64,000 nucleotides of DNA from Rugalucina vietnamica. Its lineage: Eukaryota > Mollusca > Bivalvia > Lucinida > Lucinidae. Below the pieces are notes generated by a model that did not search any database, was not told where the DNA came from, and saw nothing but the letters and a program-made list of their open reading frames with translations. Location of the stretch: contig OZ024871.1 in assembly GCA_964017185.1 (NCBI GenBank), positions 23,784,488 through 23,848,487 on the forward strand, written 5' to 3'. Within the stretch, counting starts at the first letter, position 1; each line of letters opens with the position of its first letter. The translations under genes and the position numbers were made by a program. Shown here in pieces: positions 1-11,427 of the stretch.

Positions 1-950
1 CAAGTAATCTCATTATTCATTATTTGCATTTCAAATTATTTTACTAAATTGAAAAAAAAAGAAATAAAAAAAAAAAAAAAATAAATAAATATAAAATTAA
101 TAATAATAATTCTTTAGTCAAAATCTGGTTGGTTGATATTTTGTGCCAAGGCTGAAATAACATTACTTCTAGATATAGTTTCTAAAAAGATTCAATTATT
201 ATATCCTGATTCTGGATAGAAATAAATGTGCCATGTCACACTGCACATATAGGTTCCATTTTTGTATTACTAGAATAATATCCAAATAATTTTGTCATAA
301 ATCCAACAGTGACTTGCCACTTTAATTGTCTAACTATATGAAGTGTCATGAAAGTGTACTACATTGATGACTAGCCATCTGTTTTGCACACCATCTGCAA
401 ACCATCATACTTTTATGTACTCACTGTCTTCCACTAAGTATGTGTTTGTTTTGTATCTGTCAAAACGTGTGAAAATCCTTATGTCAGTGTAAACTGGTTA
501 TCCTTTGATAATAATCATCTTCTCTAGAGCTCTGTATTACAATGATATTGATTTTAATTTCCCTTTCAGTGGCCCCTACCTGTAAAGCAGCCCATGTCTT
601 ACCTGTGATTTCTTATCAGTTGTCTACTGAAGGTCATTAGGCTGTTATGCAATGCAAAACGTGTCTTTAAATTAATAGATTTAGTATCAAAGTAAAGGAT
701 AGACAATGTGCTTCAGAATGATGTTTTAATATGCAAATTACCTGATTTGCATATTAACGAACATGCAAATTTTACTTATCTATCACATATTGTTCGATAG
801 ATGACTCCGATGTCATACCCAATTAAATCAGGTAAAATATCGTTTTAAAGAACAGAAAGTGGCCTAAATTTAACCTTGGTACATCTTCCATCTTTTTACA
901 TTTGTCCTTGCTTCCAAGAAGTGTAGCGTCATTTTGCAAAATGGGGAGAT
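1..950. other. AT-rich intergenic DNA, no gene seen
   Basis: No coding exon or known repeat was recognised. An A-rich tract lies near 50-115. Octamer-like ATGCAAAT words cluster at 731-775 just before the large foldback, and similar words lie at its other end near 2745, so the foldback may start earlier than annotated. The missing last exon of the downstream trypsin gene was looked for here and not found. Confidence 0.5.
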
Positions 951-2714
951 AATCCAGCAAGCCTAATTTGACCTACCTTACACCCCATGACAATTTTTCA
1001 TTGGTGCCGAATCGTTTATTGGGACCCCAGAAATGCAAAGAAGTTTTGTCCTCAAAGATAAACTTAGTTGCACTATGAAACAATTCATGGTTTCCATGGC
1101 AATCAATCGTTAGCATGATTCTTGAGCATGGGGTGTACATACGAAATTGTTCGTATCTCCGCTATAACTTACCATAGACTACTGCACCTGGTCTCATTTT
1201 AAAGCTTAGACAATGCTCTTTCATCCTTTTATAGGTAATGCAAGTTAACTAATTTTCATATTCATGAATTTTAATGAAAACATTAAAAATTACAGAAAAA
1301 ATCGTTAAAATCTATAAGTAAACTGATTTCAGGCCAAAACTATCATTGTGACACTTTGATATTGAACCAGTTTATATCGTATATGATAACTCATTTATTG
1401 ATGTTATAGGCCTAAATGAAAATTATCTCATTTGCATATTCATGAATATTAATAAAAATGTCGAAAATAGAGGAAAAACGAAGGACAAAGATATAGCCAT
1501 TGCATGGTTTTGGGTGGGTTATAAGATCTATCTTGCATCCCTGAAATCAATTTTCATGGCTGCCAGTGTGGTCAAAGGGAACACCTTAATGCCATAAAAT
1601 ATTATCCGCAACAATGAACACATTTGCTTGATATCAAATTTCATAGTTTCCACACCCACCCCTAGTGTGATTCTAAAGAATATGGTGCACTCACAAAAAT
1701 ATTCATATATCAACAATAGCATGCTCTTAAATACTACAATTTGTTTGATGGTGATGTATGGACCTAGCAATTTAACCTTAATACCTATTACTAGTATTCA
1801 ATAAGAATTTGCTTATTCGTGAAAGTTAATAAAACACACAAGATGTCGGAGAACAAAATGGAAAAATGTGGTGTTACGTACAAAATCACTTGTACCAGAG
1901 CTTTTTAACAAACCCATGATGCTGAAAGAAGTGGGAAATGAATGCTATGGCAATGTACTATTGCCCTAAAGTCTCATATAAGAATAAGCATATTAGGGCT
2001 TGGTTGCCGAGATACAAGTCATTTTGTCGTTCAATTTTCTACCGTGTCACTCATATTTATGAATTTTTCAATACAATTCATGAAATTGAAAATCAGACCA
2101 TTCTTATATGAGACTTTAGAGTCATAACACATTGTTTTGATATTTCTTTTAGCATCCTTGGTTTGCTAACAAGTTTGGTGCTTTTAAGTATACCCCTTAT
2201 TTTTCCAAGAGTTTTCTCCGATTGCTTGTGTGTTATATTAATTATCATGAATAAGCAAACTCAATTTGAATAATAGGTTAAATCACTAGATCCTTGCATC
2301 ACTATCAGACCAATTCTAGAGCATGCTATTGTTGGTATATGAATATTTATGTGAGTACACCCAATTCTTTAGAATCACACTAAAGGTGGGTGCGGAAACT
2401 ATGTAATTTTTGTTCATTGAGGACAATATTTTATGGCATTAAGGTGGTCCATCTGACCACACTATTAGTCATGAAAAGCAAGATAGATCTTATAAACCAT
2501 CCAAAACCTTGCAATGGCTGTAGCTTTTTCCCTCGTTTTCCTCTATTTTCGACATTTGTATTAATATTCATGCGGGTTTTTTTTTTCATGGTGCAACTAA
2601 GTTTATCTTTGAGAAAAAAAAATTCTTTGCATTTCTGGGGTCTCAATAAACGATTTGGCACCCATGAAAAATCGTCCTGGGGGTGCAAGGTAGGTCAAAT
2701 TAGCTCCTGGGGTA
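951..2714. repeat. Large imperfect foldback (inverted repeat) element
   Basis: The left arm (about 951-1988) is matched by the reverse complement of the right arm (about 2100-2714). Examples are 1968-1987 against 2101-2121, 1500-1790 against 2270-2510, and 952-1090 against 2588-2710. The spacer is about 110 bp. The left arm holds about 350-400 extra bases (roughly 1090-1430) with no partner on the right, so one arm gained or lost DNA. Short open frames here are mirror images from the two arms and do not look coding. It is probably a non-autonomous DNA transposon; no transposase is visible. Confidence 0.7.
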
Positions 2715-3264
2715 AAATAGGATAATGTAATAAGCTAATTAGTATGCAAATTAGCTGGTAGTTACGTTAGCAAAAGTACGCATATTAGTTCCATGATAGG
2801 TGTTTGACATACTGGAAGAAATTCTTGTTGTATTTGTTAAATATATATCCATTTCCTTTGGCTTCAAACTATGCTTAATTTGGACATTTTAATCAATAAT
2901 TTGATAAAATTCTTAGTATTTATGTGTATTCAGGAATATTCATAGATTCAAAATCATGATTTTCTTGCATATTTAAATTCAGATGAAGGATAAAGGTCTT
3001 CAGTTTAATTTGGTACCGCGTTAGCTGATCTATCTCTTGAAGATTGTCTGAGATATATCCATATTAGAACTCATTCTAGTACATTTGAAGTGTAGTGCAG
3101 AACAGAGTTATGACGCTACACTTTTTTGACCCAACTACAACTAAACCGGAAAATGAAAGGGGATATAACAACCTTTAATTTGATACCCAGAATCATGGGT
3201 GTATTTTTCGTCAAAACTAAGCGTCGTACGAGTTTCATCGTCCCAACTAATAGCTACTTCTACA

Positions 3265-3365
3265 CAAATTTTCAAGATTCTAGCTTTCTTCTGTGACTGT
3301 ACAGGTCGGTTTGTGTCTGGTCTGGTCGGAAACCTCGAAGACCGATTTTCTCGCGTCGCGGCTCA
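3265..3365 (-). mobile_element. GAGCC-MITE, partial (one terminal arm)
   Basis: This is the long-arm half only, ending in GTCGCGGCTC. The central palindrome and other terminus are missing. Its end lies 13 nt past the splice donor of trypsin exon 5 (exon end 3379). Confidence 0.8.
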
Positions 3366-3378
3366 GACATCTACTTAC

Positions 3379-5028
3379 ATTACACGACCCAGTATTGCTG
3401 TTTTCAATACAGATGTGACTGTAATGGTTGTAGGAACTATCATATACGCCACCACACTCGGCTTTGCTTAAGATCACGCCATCTGTCCATTGTAGAACGT
3501 CAGACAGACTACCCCCTGCGAAAGAAACGAATACATAAAAAAGATAGACGCCCGAAGGTCCTTATTTATTGGATTCACTAATTTTATAGGGGATAGTTGC
3601 TTTTGTTTTAGATGAATAGCAAATATTTTTCATCCATTGTGCTGAAAAAAAAAATACGAGTGCGCAGCACGAGTGAATATATCGTGGTTATCAACACACA
3701 ACATGAAATATATTTTGTATTTACCGAAATAAAATTAAAATCTTATTATTTTATATACCGTCAATAATAGCACTTTAAACATATAGCTTGAGCTTGTGCG
3801 TGAGAAAACCAACAATGGTTTCCGAACAGGCCTGGCACAAACTGGCCTGTACAAGCACAGAAGATGGCTAGAGGCTGGAAATTTAAGATTTAGAAAGGAG
3901 AGGAATTGTACTATCCGTGTACTAGCGAAAACAAAGGCGCTGATCAGCTTCGAAGCTGATCTGCGCCCCCGGTCTGCGCCTTTGTTTCGTCTATGCAGAT
4001 TGCTGGTTTTTCCCATGCGGCGGCTCATATATAATGAATATAAATGCATGTTAAATATTGTTACCAACAGAACAGACAAGGCTGTGGAAAATTACACGAA
4101 AAAAAAAATCCACTCGCCCAGGGACAAGTAAATAATGAAAATTTACTTGCCCCAACCAAAATATACTTGTCCGACAAGGTTATTTCATGAAAAACAATTG
4201 ACTTTAATACAAAATCGTACAATGTTTCATGAAAAACAACTGAATATAAAAATGTATCTCATGCTAATTAATTTGTGGCTGCGTATATATGCATACCTTT
4301 GAACATTATACAATTGTTGAAGAAAAACATATCAGAGACTATACATACACAAGTTGTTGTTTTAGCAATTTAGAATATTTCTCTTGTTCAAGGACAAACA
4401 GATCTTAAAAATCCACTTGTCCTGTGCTCTTTTGTACCCAGTCGGACAAGTGGGGCATGCTATTTCCACAGGCCTGCCGGTCGATGATCGAACTAGCAAC
4501 CATGGCAAATGATACGCATTCTACTTGACCACCGCGGCCGGTTATATGGGTGACGTGAACACTACTTACTCTTAGTCACGCCCCATCCAGAGATATGGCA
4601 TGTCTGACCGTCAAAATTAGCACCTGGTCCTGCCATTGGTAAGGCCTTGCCGTTGGTAGCGCCGTTCGGGTCGTCGAGTATCAGTATGGCGATGTCATTT
4701 GGCGAAAAACCAGTCCCGCTACCGTAGTCTGGGTGCTGTTTTGTTAAAATAATATATGACCCAACCGACATCCATCGAAATAAGATAAAGTTGCGTATGG
4801 GCATATCAGCCAAACAGCTATATATGTTGTATACCACATCAGAAATTGAAGGCAAGTTTATCGTGTCGGCAAAAGGTTAATTCTTATTCCTCATTCAAGT
4901 CGTAACCTTTCCAGGGTGGCACTTTTCTGGTGCTGACATATTTATTTGCATTATTTTAGATTATGTCTAAAACTATGAAGCAGGAAATGTCATGCCAAAG
5001 TTCATACCGAATAAAAGGAATTTGTGAA

Positions 5029-5095
<67 letters not shown>

Positions 5096-5174
5096 AATTT
5101 GCCAAACCGTGTCTAAAACTATGAAGCAGCGTATGCCATGCCAAAGTTCATACCGAATAAAAGGAATTTGTGAA

Positions 5175-5237
<63 letters not shown>

Positions 5238-5372
5238 AATTTGCCAAACCGTGTCTAAAACTATGAAGCAGCGTATGCCATGCCAAAGTTCATACCGATT
5301 AAAAGGAATTTGTGAATAAATAAATAAATTAATGAATTAATAAATAAATAGATAAACAAATAACTAACTAAC

Positions 5373-5411
<39 letters not shown>

Positions 5412-8400
5412 GTAAGTAAGTAAATAAATAAAATTTGCCAAACCATAGCAGGCAAGTTTAATTTCCGCACTGTCAACATTTGCCAAAAATGCATTTCAGA
5501 CTGAAGTTAATAGACAAATCAATTTCACGAGCAGAGATGAGGTGAATGTAATGGCGGCTGAGGTCTTATTGTGTATGTCAGAAATAAACGCAAAAAAGAC
5601 GCAGTGAGCCCCTATAGAATATTTAAGTAGTATATGCCAGTGAATGGGAATGTGAAGTTAGCAGTACCAGCAGTACTGCAGTAATACTGCGGCATTAGCC
5701 CAGCAGCACCAGCATACATTATGTAAAATATCAGTTATGCTTTAACATACCATAATGATCCGGTTAATATCGAGTATCTTTTGATTTCCATTTGTGTCAC
5801 TTCGGATGTGTTCGTCCACACTCACTTGAAATGCAGCAACAAAACTGGTAAAATTAATTTTTTGCGATTAGTGAAGTAAAATATTATCAAATGAAAACCA
5901 ACAATCTGCATAGGCAAAAACACTTTGTTTTCGCTACACGGATAGTACAATTCCTCTACTTTCTAAATCCAAACTTTCCAGTCTCTATCCATCTTCTGTT
6001 ACTGTCGGACCTGGTCGGAGTTCCCAAATTGTTTGTTTTCCTCACGCACAGACTCTAATGCTTAAGAAGCTTGACAGTATTACATGATAACTGGTATGTT
6101 TTGGTCGCCCGTCAGAATTTTCTGAATCAGACAAGACAAGACAATTTTTTTAGAAATAAACTGTCACAGTTTATATATACTAAGCAAAATAAATTTAGCA
6201 ATTTTTGATGTTACATATATTTATGATCACCTCAGAGCAATTTAAGACATTTCTTTAATTTAAATGACAAGAACAGTGTCTTAGGCACTTGTTACGATGA
6301 ATTTAAAAACGACATCCTTTAAAGAGGCTTCTGGAACAACCAACAAATACAGAATGGGTGTGGATGCAAAATTCTCAACCATTGAACACAATGCAAACAG
6401 CTCATTTTTGTTTAGTTTATTAGGCCCATCTTTTTCAACCCTTCTTTATGAACATAGTTGATTATGTGACAAGTGAGATTGGGCTTTTTCGGTATAAACT
6501 TTACCTGCCAAAAAACGACGTCAACGCGCCGTCAGTAGGTCGAAATTGCCTCAATTTCGAGTAAATTGGTTTCCATTGATTTTATAAATACAAAACAAGA
6601 CCAAGAAAGCACAATACAGCCAATACCGTGGTCAGTAATACTTGAAAGATTCAGAGCCATAACGCGTCATGCTAGTGACATAATGCTGACGTTAAACTCT
6701 TTATTTAAGCTCACGTTATAAAGCCAAGATAGGGAATTTGGCAAACTCTCTTTATTTTAAAATATCGGTATGCATCAGACATTTAAACTCATTGTCGATT
6801 TTCAGGAAATTCCAGTTAGAAAATGTAAATGTAAGGCAATATCGTAGGAGCAAAAGAAAAAACGTCGAATTGAAAAACTTACGATCTTAATTTCTCGGCG
6901 ATAAAACTTTGTTTCCAAACGTTTTAAACGTTTTCCTTTGTTTTGATGACTAAAGTGTTGCTTAAGCATGATTTTGGTTTTCCACTTTAAACAGACCTGC
7001 AAGTTTTGATCATGTGTCTTAAACTGTAACGTCACGTCAGTATCGCCGTAAGGCTTGATTTTTTCGAAATGTTTCACTTGGTAGTTCTTGCCGAACGGTT
7101 ACCACTTACGTCCATATTCCAAAATGTGACTTTTATTCATCATGTACAGAGACTGGCTAATGTTACGAAAATTGCTAAATTTAATTTGCCTAGTATATTT
7201 CTATATACATAATTTGACAAACATAAATGAACCGTGTCATGAGAAAACCGGGGTTTTGCCTATGCGAGAACAAAGATTATGGGAACGACACGGCAGATGC
7301 GCGTATGTAAATAATTTAATGGTAAAATATTTATAGCGAGGAATAATCGACTGCTTACTCCACACAATGGGCAGCTGTCAGGGCTATTCCATCTTTAATT
7401 ATAGCCGCACCACAAATATGGCCACCATTGGCCAGAAGAGATAGCTGCCAAGGAAAATCGCCCTCGTTCGCATTATCGCCATTGACAATTCTCGAGCTGC
7501 TGCCTGTTTCAATATTTCGATAGAAAAAATAATAATTTGTGACTGACTCATAGACTTTCCCATCATTATCATTTGGGCCAGTCGACTTTAATTTTAAAGG
7601 TGCACTAGTAGTGATAATTTAAACGCATCCTTACATAGAATGTCATCATCATTTGTTTTATTTTAGATATTGCCTCTAAGTTTCTGACAAGTATTTCGAA
7701 TCAGGAAATCATGACCCTGCCAAAGTCCATCATAGTAGTATATCTAAGCGGAAACATGGCCGTCACAAGCAAGTTTGCTTTTTACATGTATGAACATTTT
7801 CCTCCGATGGCTTCAGACTGTTATTCCCAGAAAATTTTAAAGTAGACTTTTTGCGAATGTGTGAACTATCAGAAAATGCCAAAAGTTTAAATGGTTTTCG
7901 AAAAATGCGAATGATCCAAGAACTTAAGCACGACATGTTTTAAAAAATTGCTTCAATGAGGCATTTTGAATTCTTTAATAGATCTACTACGTATTAATGC
8001 AAATTCTGTGTTCTTGGATTTGGATTAAACTTCCGGTGTTATACGACAGCATATACGAGTGTTATACGACAGCATATTCCGGTGTTATACGACAGCATAA
8101 AAAGAAGTACTACAGTCGTCCTTAGAATATTTTGATGAATTTATATCATACGAGAATTGAGCCGCCTCGTGGAAAAACCAACAATGTGGTTTCCGAACAG
8201 GTCCGACACAAACCGGCCTGTACAGTCACAGAAGCAGGCTAGAAGCTTTAAATTTTGGAGTTAAGTACAGGAGGAATTGTACTATCCGAGTAGCGAAAAC
8301 AAAGGCGCTGATCAGCTTCGCGGTTACCGCGAAGCTGATCTGTGTCTTTGTTTTCGCATATGCAGATTGTTGGTTTTCTCATGAGGCGGCTCAATTATAA

Positions 8401-8592
8401 ACAGAGATAATTTGCATTATTTACACAATAAAAAATGTAAATATGAACATGTTATGATCATTTATTCATAATTAAAATCTTACTAAACTCATATAGTACT
8501 TAAATCGTGATATACCCTTTTTACCAGTATATAAAGTTTTAAAACATACCATAAGCCGTCGAAAAGAGTGCCAAGAAAACAAGCGCCAACAT
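3379..8592 (-). CDS. Trypsin-like serine protease (S1 family), 3' end missing
   Basis: Five exons read on the minus strand: 8592-8550 (start codon, signal peptide MLALVFLALFSTAYG), 7503-7359, 5844-5751, 4735-4570 and 3515-3379. All have GT-AG borders and the phases agree, giving 195 codons. Exon 2 has the activation site RIVNG and the catalytic-His motif TAAHC. Exon 3 adds a loop ending NRIIM. Exon 4 has HPDYG, the catalytic Asp in NDIAIL, and CHISGWG. Exon 5 has the ECGGVY and HICIE stretch that normally precedes GDSGGP. The exon with the catalytic Ser was not found down to base 1 and probably lies outside the window, so the gene is partial here. It is predicted to be a secreted zymogen cleaved at Arg-Ile; substrate preference cannot be judged without the Ser/S1-pocket exon. 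Introns hold several GAGCC-MITEs and an (AAAT)n array. The family call is firm; the exon 2 acceptor has a weak pyrimidine tract. Confidence 0.88.
3790..4026 (+). mobile_element. GAGCC-MITE, full length
   Basis: Both termini are present (GAGC..., ...CGGCGGCTC). The central palindrome around GATCAGCTTCGAAGCTGATC is shortened. It lies in the trypsin intron between exons 4 and 5. Confidence 0.85.
4965..5440. repeat. Three-unit tandem duplication carrying (AAAT)n arrays
   Basis: A unit of about 75 bp of unique sequence (from TCTAAAACTATGAAGCA to GGAATTTGTGAAT) followed by a long (AAAT)n run is repeated three times, starting near 4965, 5110 and 5252. The third run is interrupted by variants such as AACT and AAGT. 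It lies in the trypsin intron between exons 3 and 4. Confidence 0.9.
5891..6056 (-). mobile_element. GAGCC-MITE, centre deleted
   Basis: Both arms can be recognised (AAAACCAACAATCTGCAT at the left, the long arm at the right), but the central palindrome is gone and the arms join at ACTTTGTTTTCGC. Confidence 0.75.
6057..7229. other. Trypsin intron sequence without recognised elements
   Basis: Intron DNA between trypsin exons 3 and 2. No conserved coding motif or tandem repeat was found. The minus-strand open frame at 6802-7077 has low-complexity content and no recognisable domain. Confidence 0.4.
7230..7290 (-). mobile_element. GAGCC-MITE, terminal fragment
   Basis: Only the short arm of the GGTT/CCGG subfamily remains (GTCATGAGAAAACCGG to GCGAGAACAAAG). 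Confidence 0.6.
8031..8099. repeat. Three-copy short tandem repeat
   Basis: Three copies of a 22-24 bp unit containing GTGTTATACGACAGCATA lie in the first trypsin intron. Confidence 0.85.
8159..8392 (+). mobile_element. GAGCC-MITE, full length, TSD AATT
   Basis: Complete copy with TIRs GAGCCGCCTCGTGG / CATGAGGCGGCTC and central palindrome GCTTCGCGGTTACCGCGAAGC. The flanks AATT and AATT give a 4-bp target duplication. Confidence 0.9.
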
Positions 8593-8640
8593 CTCGAAAG
8601 AAGCTTGAGATACGATTGAATAACACGGAAAATCATACCC

Positions 8641-8649
8641 TTATTTATA
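8641..8649 (-). promoter_or_regulatory. Candidate TATA box of the trypsin gene
   Basis: On the minus strand this reads TATAAATAA, about 50 nt before the start codon at 8592. That spacing would leave a short 5' leader, as is common for digestive protease genes. No other promoter element was assigned. Confidence 0.5.
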
Positions 8650-9223
8650 GTTCTTTGGGCTGTGGTTCGTGATAATGGTTTGAGAAAAACAACAGCACGA
8701 CCAGCTTCTAAAACACTTCATATCAATCTAGCCTCTACACAAGAAAACTTGTCTATGCTAACTTTTCGACGTGATCAGTCTGATAAACTACGCTGACATT
8801 AATTTTCGACAAAACAGGGCCAAGATGAAATTGCAATAACCAAGTAAAAACCATTTACAACGGCACTGCGCAGACTGCACGGCTAGGTCATGTAGTTGTG
8901 ACAGGTGGTCTGTGTCTTTCTTATTCGAATATGGTTTATCGCAGAGATGATCTCGGCGAGACTGAAACATTCAGACGTACAAAGAGGCCTCTTTACCATG
9001 ACAAGAGACACGCTTCCATTCCCCAATTAAATGTTTGGCCTCAAAGCACATTATGGTCAGATGAAATAAAACATGAAGATATTATATTTTCGACTTTATT
9101 AATTTATTATTTTAGTCTCAAGTGTTGTTCTCTATTTCAAACGTGACAATTTAGATTTTCATTTGGACACAAGCACCTCGTTATGAAATAAAAGTTGCAC
9201 GAAATTTTATTAAATTATTTAAT

Positions 9224-9457
9224 GAGCCACCGCGTGGGAAAACCAACAATGTGGTTTCCGAACAGGTCTGACACAAATCAGGCTGCACAATCACAGACGC
9301 AGGCTAGAAGCTTGAAATTTTGGATTTACGAAGAAGAGGAAGTGTACTATCCGTGTAGCGAAAACAAAGGCGCTGATCAGCTTCGCGGTTACCGCGAAGC
9401 TGATCTGCGTCTTTGTTTTCGCATATGTAAATTGTTGGTTTTCCCATGAGGCGGCTC
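9224..9457 (+). mobile_element. GAGCC-MITE, full length
   Basis: Both TIRs and the CTTCGCGGTTACCGCGAAG palindrome are intact. A tRNA-like SINE starts about 30 bp further on. Confidence 0.9.
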
Positions 9458-9486
9458 ATTTTTAAATGAATGTCAAAATGCCACTT

Positions 9487-9720
9487 CTCAAACTTCTCAA
9501 ACCGCCGTTGCCCAGTGGTAGAGTTGAGGACTCCTGATCGAGAGGCACTGGGTTCGATATCTACTCCGGCTTTAATTATAGTGGCTTTTAGCTCCTCACG
9601 GAGCAAGACACTTTAAGCTCCCCATAATACTGGTTAATACCCAAGAACCCGGCGATAATTCCGAATCGACTTGACTGAAACAATGTTGACTGGGACATTA
9701 AGCCATAACCAAACCAAGTT
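9487..9720 (+). mobile_element. tRNA-derived SINE
   Basis: The head resembles a tRNA gene: an A-box-like GCCCAGTGGTAGAG and a B-box-like GGGTTCGATATC about 45 nt later. The tail contains GGGACATTAAGCCATAACCA, a SINE 3' end seen in other copies here (53390). The head would not fold as a working tRNA: the acceptor stem is poor. Confidence 0.65.
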
Positions 9721-9743
9721 TAAACTCGTAAATTTTTATATCT

Positions 9744-9960
9744 GAGCCGCCTCATGAGGAAACCAACAAACCAAAGACGCAGATCAGCTTCGCAGTAACT
9801 TCGAAGCTGATCAGCGCCTTTGGTTTCGCTACACAGATAGTATAATGCCTCTACTTTCTAAATCCTAAATCCAGCCTCTAGTCATCTTCTGTTCTTGTAC
9901 AGCTCGCTTCGTGTCAAACCGGTCAGGAAACCACATTGTTGGTTTTCTCAAGACGCGGCC
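9744..9960 (-). mobile_element. GAGCC-MITE, full length
   Basis: Short arm first, then the CTTCGCAGTAACTTCGAAG centre and long arm, ending AGACGCGGCC. Slightly shortened at the left arm. Confidence 0.85.
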
Positions 9961-10048
9961 CAATTTCTGTACTTTGAGGTTTCTTGGTAGTAAATGAACA
10001 GCATGTTTGTAGTCTAACGTGACGGATCAGACTGCTTAGTATTCAAAT

Positions 10049-10283
10049 GAGCCTCGACGCGAGAAAACCGGTCTTCGGGGTTTCCGACCAGGTCCGACAC
10101 AAACCGGCCTGTACACGCTCAGAAAAGAGCTAGAAGCTTGAAATTTCGGATTTAAGTAGAAGAGGAATTGTACTATCCGAGTAGCGAAAACAAAGTCGCT
10201 GATCAGCTTCGCGGTTACCGCGAAGCTGATCTGCGCCTTTGTTTTCGCCTAGGCAAAAATCCGGTTTTCTCATGATGCGGCTC
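10049..10283 (+). mobile_element. GAGCC-MITE, CCGG subfamily
   Basis: TIRs read GAGAAAACCGGTCTTCGG at the left and ATCCGGTTTTCTCATGATGC at the right, so both arms differ in step from the CCAACAA subfamily. The central palindrome is intact. Confidence 0.9.
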
Positions 10284-10559
10284 ATCAAATATGCTATATC
10301 AAGTTGTCAACTCGGAGATAGGGCCTTAAATGAAAGTTTAAATGCGATTTCTTTCTGATTGCACCATTTCCTGATCATTGTCTACTTTTTCCTTTATTTG
10401 TTTGCAATTGCCTATCCACTCTTGTCTGCCGATCCATTTTAATATAAGTGTATATATCATTTTATACTCTTGCTTGTTTTTGTTCAAATGCATTTTTAAT
10501 AAGACTACATGTAACTATTGTATATTTCCAAATCCGACCTATAAAGTCTACTGGGTATA

Positions 10560-10660
10560 TAGGCAATTGCATAAACACTTTTGGAATACATTTAGAAGCA
10601 GCAATTGAACCAGATTGGTGCCAAACCATGCCAACGATGTCACGTGCAAATATCGTTTCT
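10560..10660 (-). pseudogene. Duplicated fragment of the folate-receptor-like gene 3' end
   Basis: Bases near 10590-10657 match 11440-11510 (shared ACATTTAGAAGCAGCAATT and GATGTCACGTGCAAA). On the minus strand the shared part reads LHVTS...LLLLNVF, as in the C-terminus of the gene at 11428-12018. Only the tail is copied. It could instead be a dispersed repeat that supplies the tail of both. Confidence 0.55.
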
Positions 10661-10691
10661 CTAGCGGCAAGCATTCAAACGATTTACACTT

Positions 10692-10909
10692 GAGCCGCGT
10701 GAGAAATCCAACATTTTCAAATATGCGAAAACAAAGGCACTGAACTGCGAAGCTGATCATCGCATTTCTTTTCGCTACACGGATAGTACAATTCCTCTAG
10801 TTTCTTAATCAAAAATTCCCAGCCTCGAACCATCTTCTGTGTTTATACAGTTCGATTTGTGTCGGACCTGTTCGGAAACCGTATTGTTTGTTTTCTTACG
10901 ACGCGACTC
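10692..10909 (-). mobile_element. GAGCC-MITE, diverged
   Basis: Termini GAGCCGCGTGAG and CGACGCGACTC. The central palindrome has lost about 20 bp. Confidence 0.8.
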
Positions 10910-11427
10910 ACTTGTTGTTGTCTTTGGCAGCATTTCAGTTGCACTATAGTATATATGCCGTTTCTCACAACTGTACCTGGATTTTGAAAATATGATTAAA
11001 TCAGTTGTCTGCATGATGTAACATGTCTACCCATTTATAGCTCGTCATGAATGCAACTGTTGAACACTTGGACACATGAAACGGCTAGCACATCAATTAC
11101 AATTCGATGTTTATAGTTAAAATACAATTTGGTGAGATCTAATGCTAATATCCGGGAACTGTTTTTCCAACTTGAGAAAAATACATCGTTGTCATGTTAT
11201 GTCTAGGTAACTGTTGTCTTCTTCAGTTTAAGTTATTTCACGATGGAACAAGACAGAAATATTACTCAAGTAAATTATACGTACTACATACATATGGAAC
11301 ATAAAAAAACTGAGGACGGCAGTGAAGATGAGATATCTGCAGTAAAACGTATAATGTTATCCATTTCTGCTAATGCTGATTTGTACATGGCTACCATCTC
11401 TATGTAAAGATTCCGCCATTTTCTTTG

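Noticed and set aside
2390..2725. Two overlapping frames on opposite strands
   Set aside because: They lie in the arm of the large foldback, mirrored by 1528-1770; no domain.
4956..5144. Frame coding (FIYL)n
   Set aside because: Translation of the (AAAT)n microsatellite.
9487..9560. Functional tRNA gene
   Set aside because: A and B boxes are present but the acceptor and anticodon stems do not pair well and a SINE tail follows.
9304..9606. Frames with ENKDADQLRGNREADQRLCF
   Set aside because: Derived from the GAGCC-MITE palindrome; the same peptide appears at many copies.
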